Shown piece after piece: positions 8,741 through 19,042 of a DNA stretch of 64,000 nucleotides. The translations under genes and the position numbers were made by a program. Numbering within the stretch: position 1 is the stretch's first letter; each line of letters starts with the position of its first letter. Below the pieces are notes generated by a model that was given only the letters and a program-made list of their open reading frames with translations, searched no databases and was not told where the DNA came from. Where the stretch lies: contig CAWKFM010000001.1 of the NCBI GenBank assembly GCA_963849065.1, positions 372,001-436,000 on the forward strand, in the 5' to 3' direction. The stretch is from TOLSYN sp963849065. GTDB lineage: Bacteria > Acidobacteriota > Terriglobia > Terriglobales > Acidobacteriaceae.

Positions 8741-11700
8741 TTGAGCACATCGCTGGCGAATATTAGGGTCGGGCACGGTTGCGCCCGCTTTGATGGAGAT
8801 TCGTTCAAAGCTGGAAGAGAAGCAGCCCGAGAAGCCATTGCAGGCATTGGCGACTACCCCATTTCGGCTGTCCTGGTGTTTTCGTCAGTCTGTCATGAAT
8901 TGAGTGCGTTGCTTTCCGGCATTCGCGAGGTCACCGGAAATGCCCCGCTCATCGGTGTGACCACCGCCGGCGAAATCTGTAACGGTGTGCACGCACGCAC
9001 TGCGGTAATTACCGTTCTCGCATCCCCTCATCTAAAAGTCCACATAGGTGTAGGCCGGCACGTCTCTGCCGGCTGGCGTTGTGCGGTTGATGAAGCAATC
9101 AATGCCTCTCCGATTGAGCACTTCTTTGCTGCCGAGGAGAGTTCAGTCTGGAGTGAGATGGCGGCGAGGGGCAGTTCCGCCTTCGGTATTGTCTTTTCTC
9201 CCGGGAACACCCGCAATAACGCAACGTTCAGTTATGAAATTGTCCAGCAACTCCGACTGCGATCCGCCGGACGAATCCCGTTTTTCGGTGGGTGCGCGGC
9301 TGACGACTGGACCATGAGCGGCAATTACGTGCTGTGCGGAGAGCACGTTTATGCCGACGGCCTGCTGGTTGCCATTTTTGAAACCGGGTTGCAGTTTGGA
9401 ATCGCGATGGCCCACGGCTTTCAACACGGCCAACGCTCAGTCACGGTTACTCGCGCCCGGGATCACGAGGTTCTGGAACTCGATGGCAGACCGGCAGCAG
9501 AGGTCTATGCCGAACTGGTTGGGAGTTCGCGGGAGTCCCTTGACGACAAGCATCTTACTCTAGCGACCGGCCGGCCGATGGGGGTGCGTGATGCTTACGG
9601 ACAACCCCTGATCAACGTAGCCACCTACTTCACCCACCACGATGGGATATCTTTCGCTGGGCCAGTTTCCGAAGGTACGCGAATGACATTGATGGAGGCG
9701 GTGCCGGATCAGATGGTGGCGGCCGGGAAAAAGGCTCTCCTGACAGCAATGCTCCGCGCCGGCACAGCGCGGCCGGCCGTCGCGCTGGTTTGTTCCTGTG
9801 CCTTGCGCTCCCGGATGCTGAAACAAAGAACGCCCGAGGAAATTTCCGGGATGATGCAAGCAGCACCACAAGTGCCAGTGCTGGGATTTTACGGGTATGG
9901 AGAGGAAGGAGTTACAGAGGACGGCAGAAGTGACCACAATCACGGAATCATGAGTGTCCTGGTTCTGGGGGATGAATTGACGTGTAGTGCGCGTATCGCC
10001 CTCGGGAACGAGCACCTACAAACAACCTTGCAGGAGTGCACCACTGAGCGTAAGCACGTCTCCACCATTCTGCGTGACTCGAACCAGCACTTCATGGGAC
10101 TGTTTGAAGGCGCTTACGATGCCATCTTTGTTTATGACCGGGAATCGGGCACGATCCTGGACCTGAATGCCGCAGCTGAAAAACTGACGAAGCGACATAA
10201 ATATGAGTTGGTTGGACTGCCGTGTAAAACCGTTCTGATTGCTCCGTTTGCCGATGCCGGGCAGGGCAGTTCACCGAATTGTTCATGCCGGGTTGGGGAG
10301 CCGTTTGAAGCTGTGATTGTTACTGCCGACCAGCAGCAGATTGCAGTCGAAGTCCATGCCAGCGTCGTCGAATTCAGCAGCGGCAAACGTGCTCTACAGG
10401 CGATCGTTCGAGACATCACTCAACGAAAGCGCGCGGATGCGGAACTCCGGCGTCTCAACCGAGCGCTGGCAACCCTGAGCAAATGCAACGAGGCGCTGGT
10501 GCATGCGACCAATGAGGCCGAGTTACTGAATCAGGTTTGCGAGATCGCTGTCGAGGTTGGCGGCTATCGTTTGGCGTGGGTTGGCTATGCCGAGCAAGAC
10601 GACAACAAGACCGTGCGACTGATGGCAAAAGCAGGTTTCGACGAGGGCTACATTGAAAATGCGCAGATCACCTGGGACGATACAGAGCGCGGCTGCGGCC
10701 CTAGCGGAATGGCAATCAAAACCGGAGAAGTTTGCGTACTGCGCAACATGCTCCAAACCCTTGAGTTCCTTCCCTGGCGAAATGATGCCGTACGGCGAGG
10801 GTATTCCGCCGTCATTTCGCTGCCATTGCGAGAGGGATTGCAAGCTTTCGGTGTATTCAATATCTATGCCTCCGAACCGGATGCCTTCGACGACCAGGAA
10901 GTCAATTTGCTCAAGGAACTCGCCAGCAATCTCTCTTACGGTATCGCGGCGCTGAAAAGCGAGTCGGAACGCAAGCGAACGGAGCAGGCGTTACGGAAAA
11001 GCGAAGCGCGTTACCGGGAAAATGAAGCGAAATATCGAGCTATTGTCGAATCATTTGACGGGCTGCTTTACGTTTGTTCGGCGGACCATCGTATTGAGTT
11101 TATGAATGCTCAACTCATTGAGCGGACAGGACGGGATGCTACGGGGGAATTGTGCTATGCCGCCCTCCACAATCTGAATTCCGTTTGCCCTTGGTGCGTT
11201 AATGAACGGGTGTGCGAGGGAGAGACGGTCCATTGGGAAATTCGGAGTCCCAAGGACGGACACTGGTTCGATGTTGTGAACACGCCGATTTTCCACGATG
11301 ACGGAACTGTCTCCAAACAAGCAATGCTTCAGGACATCACAGACCGCAAGCAAGCAGAGCAGGCCCTACGCCAGAGCGAGGAGCGCTTCCGTGAGGTAGT
11401 CGAGAGTTCGCCCGTTGGTATATTCATCCAGACCGATGGAATCCATCGGTACTTCAATCCTGCCGCCCTCGCCATTTTGGGCGCGGAAAGCGCCAGCCAA
11501 CTCGTCGGTAGAGGCTACCTGGAAGTAATGCATCCGGACAGCCGCGCTTCTGTGACTGAGCGTGCCCGCATAGTGAGAGAAGAAAAGAAGGCCGTACCCT
11601 TCATGGAGGAACGGTTACTTCGCCTGGACGGAACTGTATGCGATGCGGAGATTACCGCCGTACCGTTCGTGTTTGAAGGACGCGACGGTGCTCTTGTGTT

Positions 11701-12901
11701 TGTTCGTGACATTACAGCACGAAGACGGCAAGAGGCTGAAAGGCGAGACCTCGAACAACAGCTTCGCCAGTCACAAAAAATGGAAGCTGTGGGCCGCCTT
11801 GCCGGCGGCATTGCGCATGATTTCAACAATCTTCTTATGGTCGTGCAAAGCTATGCGGAAATCTTACAGGACAGCCTTCCCGCTCATAGCTCATTGCGAA
11901 ATAACACGCGTGCGATCATGAAGGCCTCCGGGCGCGCCGCCAGTCTCACTGCCCAGATGCTGGCGTTCAGCCGCAAGCAATTCATTTCCCCGGTTGTACT
12001 CGATCTGAATGCAGTGATCGACGACACTGCCAAAATGTTATGCCGGTTGCTCGGTGAAGATATTGATTTCCGGATTGTTCTGGCGGAGTCACTTTGGGCG
12101 ATTAAAGCTGACCCAGATCAAATGGTTCAGGTGCTAATGAATCTCTGCATCAATTCTCGGGATGCAATGCCGCAAGGTGGAACGCTTACCATTGCGACTA
12201 GCAATGTCACGGTTGGGAAAGGTTACGCGCCACCGTACATATCACCTGGAAAATACGTGAAGTTTTCGATCGCCGACACTGGGATTGGCATAAGCAAGGA
12301 CGTACAAGAAGACATCTTCGAGCCCTTCTTTACTACGAAAGAGGTCGGCAAGGGGACGGGGTTGGGTCTTGCGATGGTTTACGGGATTGTGAAACAAAGC
12401 GGCGGCTATGTCTTGGTTAACAGTGACATTGGGGAGGGCGCCTGTTTCACAATTTATTTACCCATGGTAGAGGACTCGATCTCTCCCGGCATGACCGTAA
12501 ATGCCGAGCCGCTTCGGCAAGGAACAGAAACCCTGCTAATCGTCGAAGATGAAGACGCTCTAAGGGAAGCGCTATGTGATTATCTGCGTAGCATGGGATA
12601 CATGGTTTTGTCGGCAAGTTCGGGACAGCAGGCGCTTTCGGAAGCGAGCGGATACGATGGGCACATCGATCTTTTGATTACAGACGTTGTTATGCCGAAG
12701 ATGAGTGGGAGAGAGCTATCGCAAATGCTGACCAGCCTGCGCCCTGATCTGAATACGATCTACATGTCCGGCTACAACGATGATGCGGTGTTGCGACATG
12801 GTATCCACGGACTTGGGGCAACCTTTTTGCAAAAGCCGATTAGCTTGGGAACGCTCGCACGCAAAGTGCGTGACACGCTTGAAGCCAGGTCGGTGATGTA
12901 A
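8741..12901 (+). CDS. FIST-PAS-GAF-PAS-PAS hybrid histidine kinase with C-terminal receiver
   Basis: 1,386 residues from a TTG at 8741; an in-frame TAA at 8717 rules out a longer protein. FIST_N and FIST_C regions fill about the first 400 residues (ITTAGEIC-like and VLGFYGYGEEG segments). A PAS (about 445-565), a GAF (590-735), two more PAS domains (to about 1000), then HisKA and HATPase follow. The phosphoacceptor His1026 lies in IAHDFNN, and the N-box (INSRDAM) and GTGLGL of the ATPase domain are present. A receiver with Asp1315 (LLITDVVMPK) ends the protein. No membrane segments were seen, so it is cytoplasmic. FIST domains in NosP proteins bind haem and sense nitric oxide; others sense small molecules. 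Ligand and downstream partner are unknown. The neighbourhood is rich in recombinase fragments. Confidence 0.93.
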   Translation: MSTSLANIRVGHGCARFDGDSFKAGREAAREAIAGIGDYPISAVLVFSSVCHELSALLSGIREVTGNAPLIGVTTAGEICNGVHARTAVITVLASPHLKVHIGVGRHVSAGWRCAVDEAINASPIEHFFAAEESSVWSEMAARGSSAFGIVFSPGNTRNNATFSYEIVQQLRLRSAGRIPFFGGCAADDWTMSGNYVLCGEHVYADGLLVAIFETGLQFGIAMAHGFQHGQRSVTVTRARDHEVLELDGRPAAEVYAELVGSSRESLDDKHLTLATGRPMGVRDAYGQPLINVATYFTHHDGISFAGPVSEGTRMTLMEAVPDQMVAAGKKALLTAMLRAGTARPAVALVCSCALRSRMLKQRTPEEISGMMQAAPQVPVLGFYGYGEEGVTEDGRSDHNHGIMSVLVLGDELTCSARIALGNEHLQTTLQECTTERKHVSTILRDSNQHFMGLFEGAYDAIFVYDRESGTILDLNAAAEKLTKRHKYELVGLPCKTVLIAPFADAGQGSSPNCSCRVGEPFEAVIVTADQQQIAVEVHASVVEFSSGKRALQAIVRDITQRKRADAELRRLNRALATLSKCNEALVHATNEAELLNQVCEIAVEVGGYRLAWVGYAEQDDNKTVRLMAKAGFDEGYIENAQITWDDTERGCGPSGMAIKTGEVCVLRNMLQTLEFLPWRNDAVRRGYSAVISLPLREGLQAFGVFNIYASEPDAFDDQEVNLLKELASNLSYGIAALKSESERKRTEQALRKSEARYRENEAKYRAIVESFDGLLYVCSADHRIEFMNAQLIERTGRDATGELCYAALHNLNSVCPWCVNERVCEGETVHWEIRSPKDGHWFDVVNTPIFHDDGTVSKQAMLQDITDRKQAEQALRQSEERFREVVESSPVGIFIQTDGIHRYFNPAALAILGAESASQLVGRGYLEVMHPDSRASVTERARIVREEKKAVPFMEERLLRLDGTVCDAEITAVPFVFEGRDGALVFVRDITARRRQEAERRDLEQQLRQSQKMEAVGRLAGGIAHDFNNLLMVVQSYAEILQDSLPAHSSLRNNTRAIMKASGRAASLTAQMLAFSRKQFISPVVLDLNAVIDDTAKMLCRLLGEDIDFRIVLAESLWAIKADPDQMVQVLMNLCINSRDAMPQGGTLTIATSNVTVGKGYAPPYISPGKYVKFSIADTGIGISKDVQEDIFEPFFTTKEVGKGTGLGLAMVYGIVKQSGGYVLVNSDIGEGACFTIYLPMVEDSISPGMTVNAEPLRQGTETLLIVEDEDALREALCDYLRSMGYMVLSASSGQQALSEASGYDGHIDLLITDVVMPKMSGRELSQMLTSLRPDLNTIYMSGYNDDAVLRHGIHGLGATFLQKPISLGTLARKVRDTLEARSVM

Positions 12902-13112
12902 GCCAAATGAGGCGATGACGGGCAAACAAAGCCTGGGATCCCGCTCAGGACAGATTGGTCCACAACCCGCACCTTTTGAGACCGGGCGCGGCGAACAGCG
13001 TCCGCCTCTTGTTTTCAGCGGATTACAAGGTGAGTTCCACCGGTCCTTTTGGACCAGGTGCTACCAGTATCGGTCGGTTGGGCAATCCGGAGATTTGCTC
13101 TCGGCGGATTAG
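12902..13112. other. Gap before the DUF2846-like gene; no feature recognised
   Basis: About 210 bases. A frame with RLLFSADYKVSSTG-like sequence looks protein-like but has no start or domain and is cut by a stop at 13110. It may be the lost N-terminal part of the following gene. Confidence 0.3.
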
Positions 13113-13196
13113 TACCCTGAAACGGTTGCGAAGCTGCAGGCCCGCTATCCCCGCACCAATATCCGCGTCAATACTCCAGACGCTGGCGAGCCCGCC

Positions 13197-14018
13197 TTGA
13201 GCGTCATCATCAATTTGCATGACACCGTCTCCACCTTCACTCCCGGCATGTGGTGGACCTGCGATGTGACCGTGGATTCACAGCTCCTGGTCTCCATCTC
13301 CACTCCGGCCGGCCCACTCCTCGATCGCACTTTCCCAATTCACATCGCACGCACCGTTTCCAAGACCTTTGGCGGCATCGTCACCGAGAAGCCCGTCGCC
13401 GAAGGTCTCCCGGATTGGATGGCGCAGGCCGTGCTGGAAAAAGTCAAGGGCGTGCTGGACGAAGATGCGGTGCGCACTGCGGTCGTGGCGCGCCGTGCCG
13501 CCGCCCAAACTGCATCATTCGCGGCGCCGGATATACACCCTTCTGCGCCCGCAAGCGCTCCCGCTCTAAAACCCGCACTGCCCGATGTGCAGAGTTCTGC
13601 AGCCTCCAACCATCCGGTGTCTTCCGAAGTAGCTTCAGCGTCGGCGTTAGGCACTGTTACCTTACATGTCTATCGCACCCGGAAATTTGTATCCCTTCCC
13701 ACCTCATTCGAGAAATCTGATATCTATATCGACGGCAACAAAATGGCCCAGATCAAGAGTGGGCAGACAATCCGGATGCTCCTCGCGCCCGGCAAGCATA
13801 CCATCGGGGCACTGGGCGGTAGGGCAAAGAACGATGGCCCGATCAGCGGCCTCGATATGGCGGCCGGGGATGAAGTTTGGGTCCGTGCTGATTACTACAT
13901 GAGCGCTAACGGATTTGGCCGTTTGCATTTGAAGGTAGTTACCGTGCCATCCGGTCAAGCGCACACCGAGTCCGCGCAGCTGGAAGAAGTACAAACGGAG
14001 GATCTACACAAGAAGTAA
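13197..14018 (+). CDS. Protein with C-terminal DUF2846-like domain, probably missing its N-terminus
   Basis: 273 residues from a TTG at 13197. The same frame stays open and looks coding back to 13113 (YPETVAKLQARYPRTNIRV) with no usable start, so the gene has probably lost its beginning. The C-terminal half (GTVTLHVYRTRKFVSLP, then DIYIDGNKMAQI and LLAPGKHTIG) matches the pattern of DUF2846 domains, which occur in secreted or lipoproteins of unknown role. The middle is alanine- and proline-rich. No signal peptide is present from this start, which supports truncation. Function unknown. Confidence 0.55.
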   Translation: MSVIINLHDTVSTFTPGMWWTCDVTVDSQLLVSISTPAGPLLDRTFPIHIARTVSKTFGGIVTEKPVAEGLPDWMAQAVLEKVKGVLDEDAVRTAVVARRAAAQTASFAAPDIHPSAPASAPALKPALPDVQSSAASNHPVSSEVASASALGTVTLHVYRTRKFVSLPTSFEKSDIYIDGNKMAQIKSGQTIRMLLAPGKHTIGALGGRAKNDGPISGLDMAAGDEVWVRADYYMSANGFGRLHLKVVTVPSGQAHTESAQLEEVQTEDLHKK

Positions 14019-14721
14019 TACGCATCGATGCTCGTGACGTGTCCCGGAGCGGAATGGCTTATGTTGGCCCGCAGTGTCCGTTGGCCCTGCCACAAGGCGA
14101 TAACAACCCCCACCGCGCTGAGTGAAAACCTATGAGAATCTTCGCAACGTGTTTTGTCCTCAGGTGCCGGAAGACGTAACCGAAGCTTGCGAGAATCTCT
14201 GGGCTCTTAGCTATAGCTAGTAATAGAGTAGAACAACTGTTTCAGAGTTTCCTCAGGTCCGATTAGTCCCGGACCCTGGGGCATTTTCCGTTACCAATCC
14301 TGCCTCTTGGGCTGAACACAGATCCGATGGACCCACGGTTCGCGTTACTGACGAATAGCCGACCATCCGCCCAGGGCCTAACGTCACGCTTCCCCGAACC
14401 CGGTTTGAACTAAGCCGCGGGCGCGGCAAAAGCGAGAATGACCTAACAGCGGTAGCCTTGTCTAATGAGTGCTGGCGTGACGTTGGTCCTTGGTCCGCGC
14501 GTGACTATCGGTATCAAGATAGATGCCTCTGGATTGACCTGAGTATTAGAAAGTCCTTAGAATCGCGCTACATACGCCTTCAGAGAACGAATTCAACGCC
14601 AGGATCCAGTACAGAATTGTGCAAGGCCGATTGCTCGGCGCACTGTGTTGCGGCTGGGATCTCTGTCTATTGTATGGCTGGAGTGGTGCGGTTAAAAATC
14701 TCAATGTGGTGGAACCTTTTG
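14019..14721. other. Long intergenic region upstream of the repeat exoprotein
   Basis: About 700 bases. A frame open from a TTG at 14458 runs into the exoprotein gene, but its first 88 codons are cysteine- and tryptophan-rich and do not look coding. No tRNA, hairpin with T-run or transposase was recognised. It probably contains the exoprotein promoter. Confidence 0.4.
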
Positions 14722-17700
14722 ATGCCTTTCAGGCTTTATAACCCGAAGATGATCGCAAGACCAACCCAATCTTTTCGCCGCATATATCTCACGGCCGCCT
14801 TCTTTCTAACGGTTGCAGGGATCGCCGGGTTTAGCCCGTTGATGCACGCCCAGGATGGTCCCCATCCGAGTGATGCGAAGCCGGTAGTAGATGCGGTGGT
14901 GCAGCGCGATATCGATGATTGGGTTCTGCAGGGGCGAGGTGTCGCCGACGATTGGACTCACCACCATCTGGTTTTCTCCAATCCCGGCACCGAGCAGCAG
15001 GCGATCGAGAACGGCAACTATGAGCAGTGGCTCAAAATAGTCAACGATCCCCGATTCACAGTGCAGCAGATCAAGCGCAGCGGAGGCGTGAAGGCGGTGG
15101 AAGACGCGGACGGCTCCACCGGCGGCGCACCAGACGCGGAAGTGTCCAAATCCGCCCCGAAAGACCGAAGGCTACCCCTACCGGGCCCGAAAGCGAACTT
15201 CAAAAAAGACTGGAACATGGCGATCGGCGGGGTTGCGGCGAGCGCGACAGGCACTGTCAACACCAACAACGCGACCGGAGGCAACTCCACAGTGAGCGTT
15301 GACGGGGTGACCTTGACGGCGAGCGCGCCGACGGTGTCAACCGTCACAGGAGCCTTCACGGGTGCGCCCGGCGCCGGCCAGAGCGTGACGATCACAAACG
15401 GTTCCAACGCGTTAAGCCTATTGACCAACGCGACCACGTCGACGGCCATCGGCACGGTCTCCGCCGCGCCGACTTCCACTATTGCTCCCACGATTACGGT
15501 CACCAACTCGGCGGGAAGCAATCCCAATACATTAAGCCTGGCGACCAACGCGACAGGGCCGACAGCCACCGGCACCTTCTCGGGCACCGGTCCCAACAAC
15601 GGCGAGACGATTTCTATCGAAAATGGATTGAATTCAAATACGCTTACGCTTAGCTTTTCGGCGACCGCGGCAACGCCTGGCACGGGTACGGTGACTGTAT
15701 CCAACCCGGAAAATATGGGATCTGCGAATGGCGATACCGTCACCATAGGAAGTGTGGTGTACACGTTCGAGGAGTCGCCATCGTCGTTTAGTGGCGAGGC
15801 AGATTCTGGCTCGCAATATTACTGCCAAGATACGGTCTCGCCCTGTGTATGGTGGGGGTCCACCAATGCGAACCAAGCGCAGGCCCTCTACGCGGCGATC
15901 ACCAATGACCCGTCAGCCTGTCCCACACCCGCCGAGGCGGCGCCGGCCGCCGACGGAGTGCCCGGCTCCTGGCCGGCCTCTACCCCGTGCTACGCGAATA
16001 TAACGGCGCCCAATCCAGGAGTCACGGCAACCCTGGCGAGTCCTGGCACGGGTGTGGTGATCTCGCTGATCAACACCACCGGCAGCACTGCACCCTTTCT
16101 CACCACCTCCGCCCAGAGCGCTTTTACGGTAGCGGCAGGCAGCGACGCTGCCAGTACGGACGACCCGATTCCCGGATTTAATAGTGGCTCGGGCGCCTGC
16201 ACCAGCGCGACCGCCGGAAGTTTCAATTTTGCTATGGGCTCCACCCCGACCACTTTTGCCGGGTACGTGGCAGCCGCCATCAATAGCTGCAGCACGTCTT
16301 ACTCAGCGGTTGGGGCCACCGCGACCGCGAACGAAGGCGTAGTCACAATCACCGGCACGACGCTGGGAAGTGGTCAATCCTTTACGCTTGGGGGAACCGC
16401 CAGCAACTTCACCTGGAGCGGCGTGACCGCAGGCTCCAATGGCAGCAACGGCTGCAGCAGCGCCACCACCGGGACCTTTGCTACCGGCAGCACCAACGCA
16501 GCAGTGGCCTCTAATATCGCGGCCGCCATTAATAGCTGCAACAGTTCCTACCCCGCCGTTGGCGTCACCGCGAACTACACCTCGGGCAACAGTACGTTTA
16601 CGGTCACCAGCCCGGCTGCCGGGCCTTTTCTTACGGAGTCCGGATCGAGCCTTCCCGGCATCTTCTCGTGGGGTAGTATGGTCGCCGGAACTGCCGGAAC
16701 GAACAGCTGCACGAGTTCAACCTCTGGAACCTTTGCCGCCAGCAGTAGCACCACCACGCTGGCGTCAAACCTGGCCGCGGCGATTGCCGCTTGCCCCGCT
16801 GCTGCGGGCGTTACCGCTACTTCAAACGGCGCCGCCGTCACGGTAACGGCCACCACCGCCGGGACGGGTGGAAACAGCATCGCTCTGGGGAATACGCTGT
16901 CGAACTTCACCTGGTCAGGTACCAACCTAAGCGGCGGCTCGAACGGCATTACCTCGGGGACGAGCTTTGCGTACAACGGGCTTACGCCGACGCAATTGGC
17001 CGCCAATATTGCGGCGGCCATCAACGCCAACAGCACACTGCAACCGCTGGTGACCGCCACTTCGAGTGGAGCAGCTGTAACGGTCGTGGCCAACACGGTC
17101 GGGGGCGGCGTGAACTATCAAACCCAGGTAGGTAATTTCAACGGATTTCAGTGGTCCGGAAATCTCAACAATGGCGCTGCAGGCGCCTCGGTGCAGCCGA
17201 ATATGTACCCTGCCAAGTACTCATTCAGCTCCACCACGGCCAGTTGCAGCGATTTTGTGGTGTACCCGACCGGCACGGCGGGTGCAATCGGCGGGGCAAG
17301 TATTGCGGCGTTCTCGAATCTTTACGAAGGTGGATGTACAGGCACGGTTCCTTCGACCTATTGGGCGTATAACACGGGCGGCATGGTTACCACTTCTCCG
17401 GTGCTCTCGCTGGATGGCACACAGCTGGCGTTCATCCAGGTCAGCAACAATGTGGCGAGCCTCGTCCTGCTGAAGTGGTCGGCGGAAAGCGGGACGCCCA
17501 TCATGCCTGTAACGCTTACGACTCAGACGGCTTCCGCTTATCGCACTTGTACGGCTCCGTGCATGCTCACCTTGGCATTGAGCGGAAACTATCCCGATAC
17601 GTACTCCGCGCCGTATTACGATTACAGCGGCGATAACCTCTACGCGGGCGATGACAATGGCAATCTGCACAAGTTCACGGGAGCGTTCAACGGAACCCCC

Positions 17701-18657
17701 GCCGAGGTGACAAGCCCGTGGCCCGTAAATCTCGGCGGTCAAAAACTCTCATCGCCTGTCTACGACGGGAGTGAGTATGTGATTGTGGGCGACTTTGGAG
17801 GGGTCCTGCATTCCGTAATCGCAGCGACCGGGGCCATCTATGGCACAACGGCCAGCGTTGGGGATGTAATCGCCGATGCGCCCCTAGTGGATGGCAACGC
17901 GGGAACCGTCTATGCATTTGTCACTACGGGCGGCAATGGCTATGAACAAAATGACAACGCCGTGTTCAGGTTGCCGACTGATTTTAGCTCCCTCACAAGT
18001 CCGACGGCCGCGGTCTTCGAGCCAGTCGGGACGGGCGGCAGCCAGTATTACCTTTACGCCGGTACCTTCGACAACGTGTACTACTCGTCGACGACGTCTG
18101 CAGGGAACCTATACGTGGTGGGAAACACTGGTACAGCGGGCGGGGGGACGCTATACCGAATTCCCGTCACCAGTTCATCGATGGGAACTCCGGTAGCCGC
18201 TGTTACCGGGCTCAACAGCACCTTGTATCCATTTCCGTCTCCCGTCACCGAGTTTTGCAACAACGGTGCGAGCGCGTGCGTCGCGAGCGCGACACAGACC
18301 ACCGCCGGCACAGACTATGTTTACTTCAGCGTAAACCAAGGGGCGACGAGTGGGTGTACGAACGCCACTGGAAACGGCTGCGTGTTGTCCTATAACGTAA
18401 GTAATCCAGCGGCAGTCGTTATTTCCGGTGGCGGTCTGAACGTTACAACGCCCGGATCAAACGGTTGCTGGGCAACGGGCGGGATTGCGGTTGACAATAG
18501 CGTGCCGACGAGCATCATGGCGGGGGCTTCACAGACTTACTTTATAGGCTTAGGCACCAATCTTGCAGGGGGTGCTGCTGGTAAAAACAGCGGCCAGTGC
18601 AACGGCGGCACATCAACTACGATTGGAGCCACTCAGGCGTCACAAGCAAACCCCTAA
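14722..18657 (+). CDS. Large secreted protein with Ser/Thr/Ala-rich repeats and beta-propeller-like C-terminus
   Basis: 1,311 residues from the ATG at 14722, preceded by GTGGTGGAA; an ATG at 14749 is an alternative. A signal peptide is clear (hydrophobic run IYLTAAFFLTVAGIAGF, then MHAQ). After a short charged region come low-complexity Thr/Ala/Asn-rich strands. About four repeats of roughly 80 residues follow, each with an AAAI core, a V-T-V-T strand and F-x-W-S-G near the end. From about residue 830 the sequence changes to blocks such as LSLDGTQLAFI, YDYSGDNLYAGDDNGNLHKF and SSPVYDGSEYVIVGDFGGVLH, typical of beta-propeller or PQQ-like blades. It is likely extracellular or surface-exposed. 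No enzymatic motif was seen and no secretion partner is next to it. Confidence 0.8.
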   Translation: MPFRLYNPKMIARPTQSFRRIYLTAAFFLTVAGIAGFSPLMHAQDGPHPSDAKPVVDAVVQRDIDDWVLQGRGVADDWTHHHLVFSNPGTEQQAIENGNYEQWLKIVNDPRFTVQQIKRSGGVKAVEDADGSTGGAPDAEVSKSAPKDRRLPLPGPKANFKKDWNMAIGGVAASATGTVNTNNATGGNSTVSVDGVTLTASAPTVSTVTGAFTGAPGAGQSVTITNGSNALSLLTNATTSTAIGTVSAAPTSTIAPTITVTNSAGSNPNTLSLATNATGPTATGTFSGTGPNNGETISIENGLNSNTLTLSFSATAATPGTGTVTVSNPENMGSANGDTVTIGSVVYTFEESPSSFSGEADSGSQYYCQDTVSPCVWWGSTNANQAQALYAAITNDPSACPTPAEAAPAADGVPGSWPASTPCYANITAPNPGVTATLASPGTGVVISLINTTGSTAPFLTTSAQSAFTVAAGSDAASTDDPIPGFNSGSGACTSATAGSFNFAMGSTPTTFAGYVAAAINSCSTSYSAVGATATANEGVVTITGTTLGSGQSFTLGGTASNFTWSGVTAGSNGSNGCSSATTGTFATGSTNAAVASNIAAAINSCNSSYPAVGVTANYTSGNSTFTVTSPAAGPFLTESGSSLPGIFSWGSMVAGTAGTNSCTSSTSGTFAASSSTTTLASNLAAAIAACPAAAGVTATSNGAAVTVTATTAGTGGNSIALGNTLSNFTWSGTNLSGGSNGITSGTSFAYNGLTPTQLAANIAAAINANSTLQPLVTATSSGAAVTVVANTVGGGVNYQTQVGNFNGFQWSGNLNNGAAGASVQPNMYPAKYSFSSTTASCSDFVVYPTGTAGAIGGASIAAFSNLYEGGCTGTVPSTYWAYNTGGMVTTSPVLSLDGTQLAFIQVSNNVASLVLLKWSAESGTPIMPVTLTTQTASAYRTCTAPCMLTLALSGNYPDTYSAPYYDYSGDNLYAGDDNGNLHKFTGAFNGTPAEVTSPWPVNLGGQKLSSPVYDGSEYVIVGDFGGVLHSVIAATGAIYGTTASVGDVIADAPLVDGNAGTVYAFVTTGGNGYEQNDNAVFRLPTDFSSLTSPTAAVFEPVGTGGSQYYLYAGTFDNVYYSSTTSAGNLYVVGNTGTAGGGTLYRIPVTSSSMGTPVAAVTGLNSTLYPFPSPVTEFCNNGASACVASATQTTAGTDYVYFSVNQGATSGCTNATGNGCVLSYNVSNPAAVVISGGGLNVTTPGSNGCWATGGIAVDNSVPTSIMAGASQTYFIGLGTNLAGGAAGKNSGQCNGGTSTTIGATQASQANP
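16250..17165 (+). repeat. Tandem protein repeats within the exoprotein, about 80 codons each
   Basis: Four units start near residues 511, 593, 678 and 757 of the exoprotein. Their shared cores read VAAAINSC, IAAAINSC, LAAAIAAC and IAAAINAN. Each is followed by V-x-A-T, then V-T-V-T-like strands and an aromatic F-x-W-S-G or FSWG close. Units differ in detail, so this is an old protein-level repeat rather than a recent DNA duplication. Confidence 0.65.
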
Positions 18658-19042
18658 ATGGCATGCCCCGGAAGTCGGTTGTCGAAATTATTAGAAGCTG
18701 CGATGGCGCATGGCCGGTCGTGGGCGGTTGACGGGCAATCCGGACACGACTAGCGCGCCATTGTCGCGCGGCAAGGAGGCCGCTGACGATGGCGCCTGGA
18801 TCGACGAAAAAGCGCAAGAGGCGTCCGGTGTCTCTTCCGGACCTAGATCAAGCGAAATCAGCCATTCTAAACACCTTGAGTTCGGCGGAGACGCGCATCG
18901 CCTGCTTTCGATGAGAGATCGGCGAATGGCGGAACTGAATAGCGAGTTGCCGGATCACTCCGTAGTCGGGATGATACTCTCGCCGAAGTTGGATTGCTTC
19001 TGGATTGCCCGTCTTAACCGGCCAACGTTTTGAATCACGTCC
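18658..19042. pseudogene. Degraded tyrosine integrase, N-terminal fragment (coding remnant 18789-18914)
   Basis: The ATG at 18789 opens a 41-codon frame ending in TGA at 18912. It contains RRPVSLPDLDQAKSAILNTL, which closely matches the start of the integrase remnant at 22988 (VLRLPDLDQAKSAVLNSL). Downstream similarity decays (weak DEFVEWY-like traces near 18911-18935). The upstream TGACGGGCAA(T/C)CCGGA string is also shared with the other copy. This stretch between the exoprotein and the GGDEF gene holds no other gene. Confidence 0.65.

Noticed and set aside
14458..14721. 88-codon N-terminal extension of the exoprotein from a TTG
   Set aside because: The extension is Cys/Trp/Arg-rich without coding character, and a signal peptide follows directly after the ATG at 14722.
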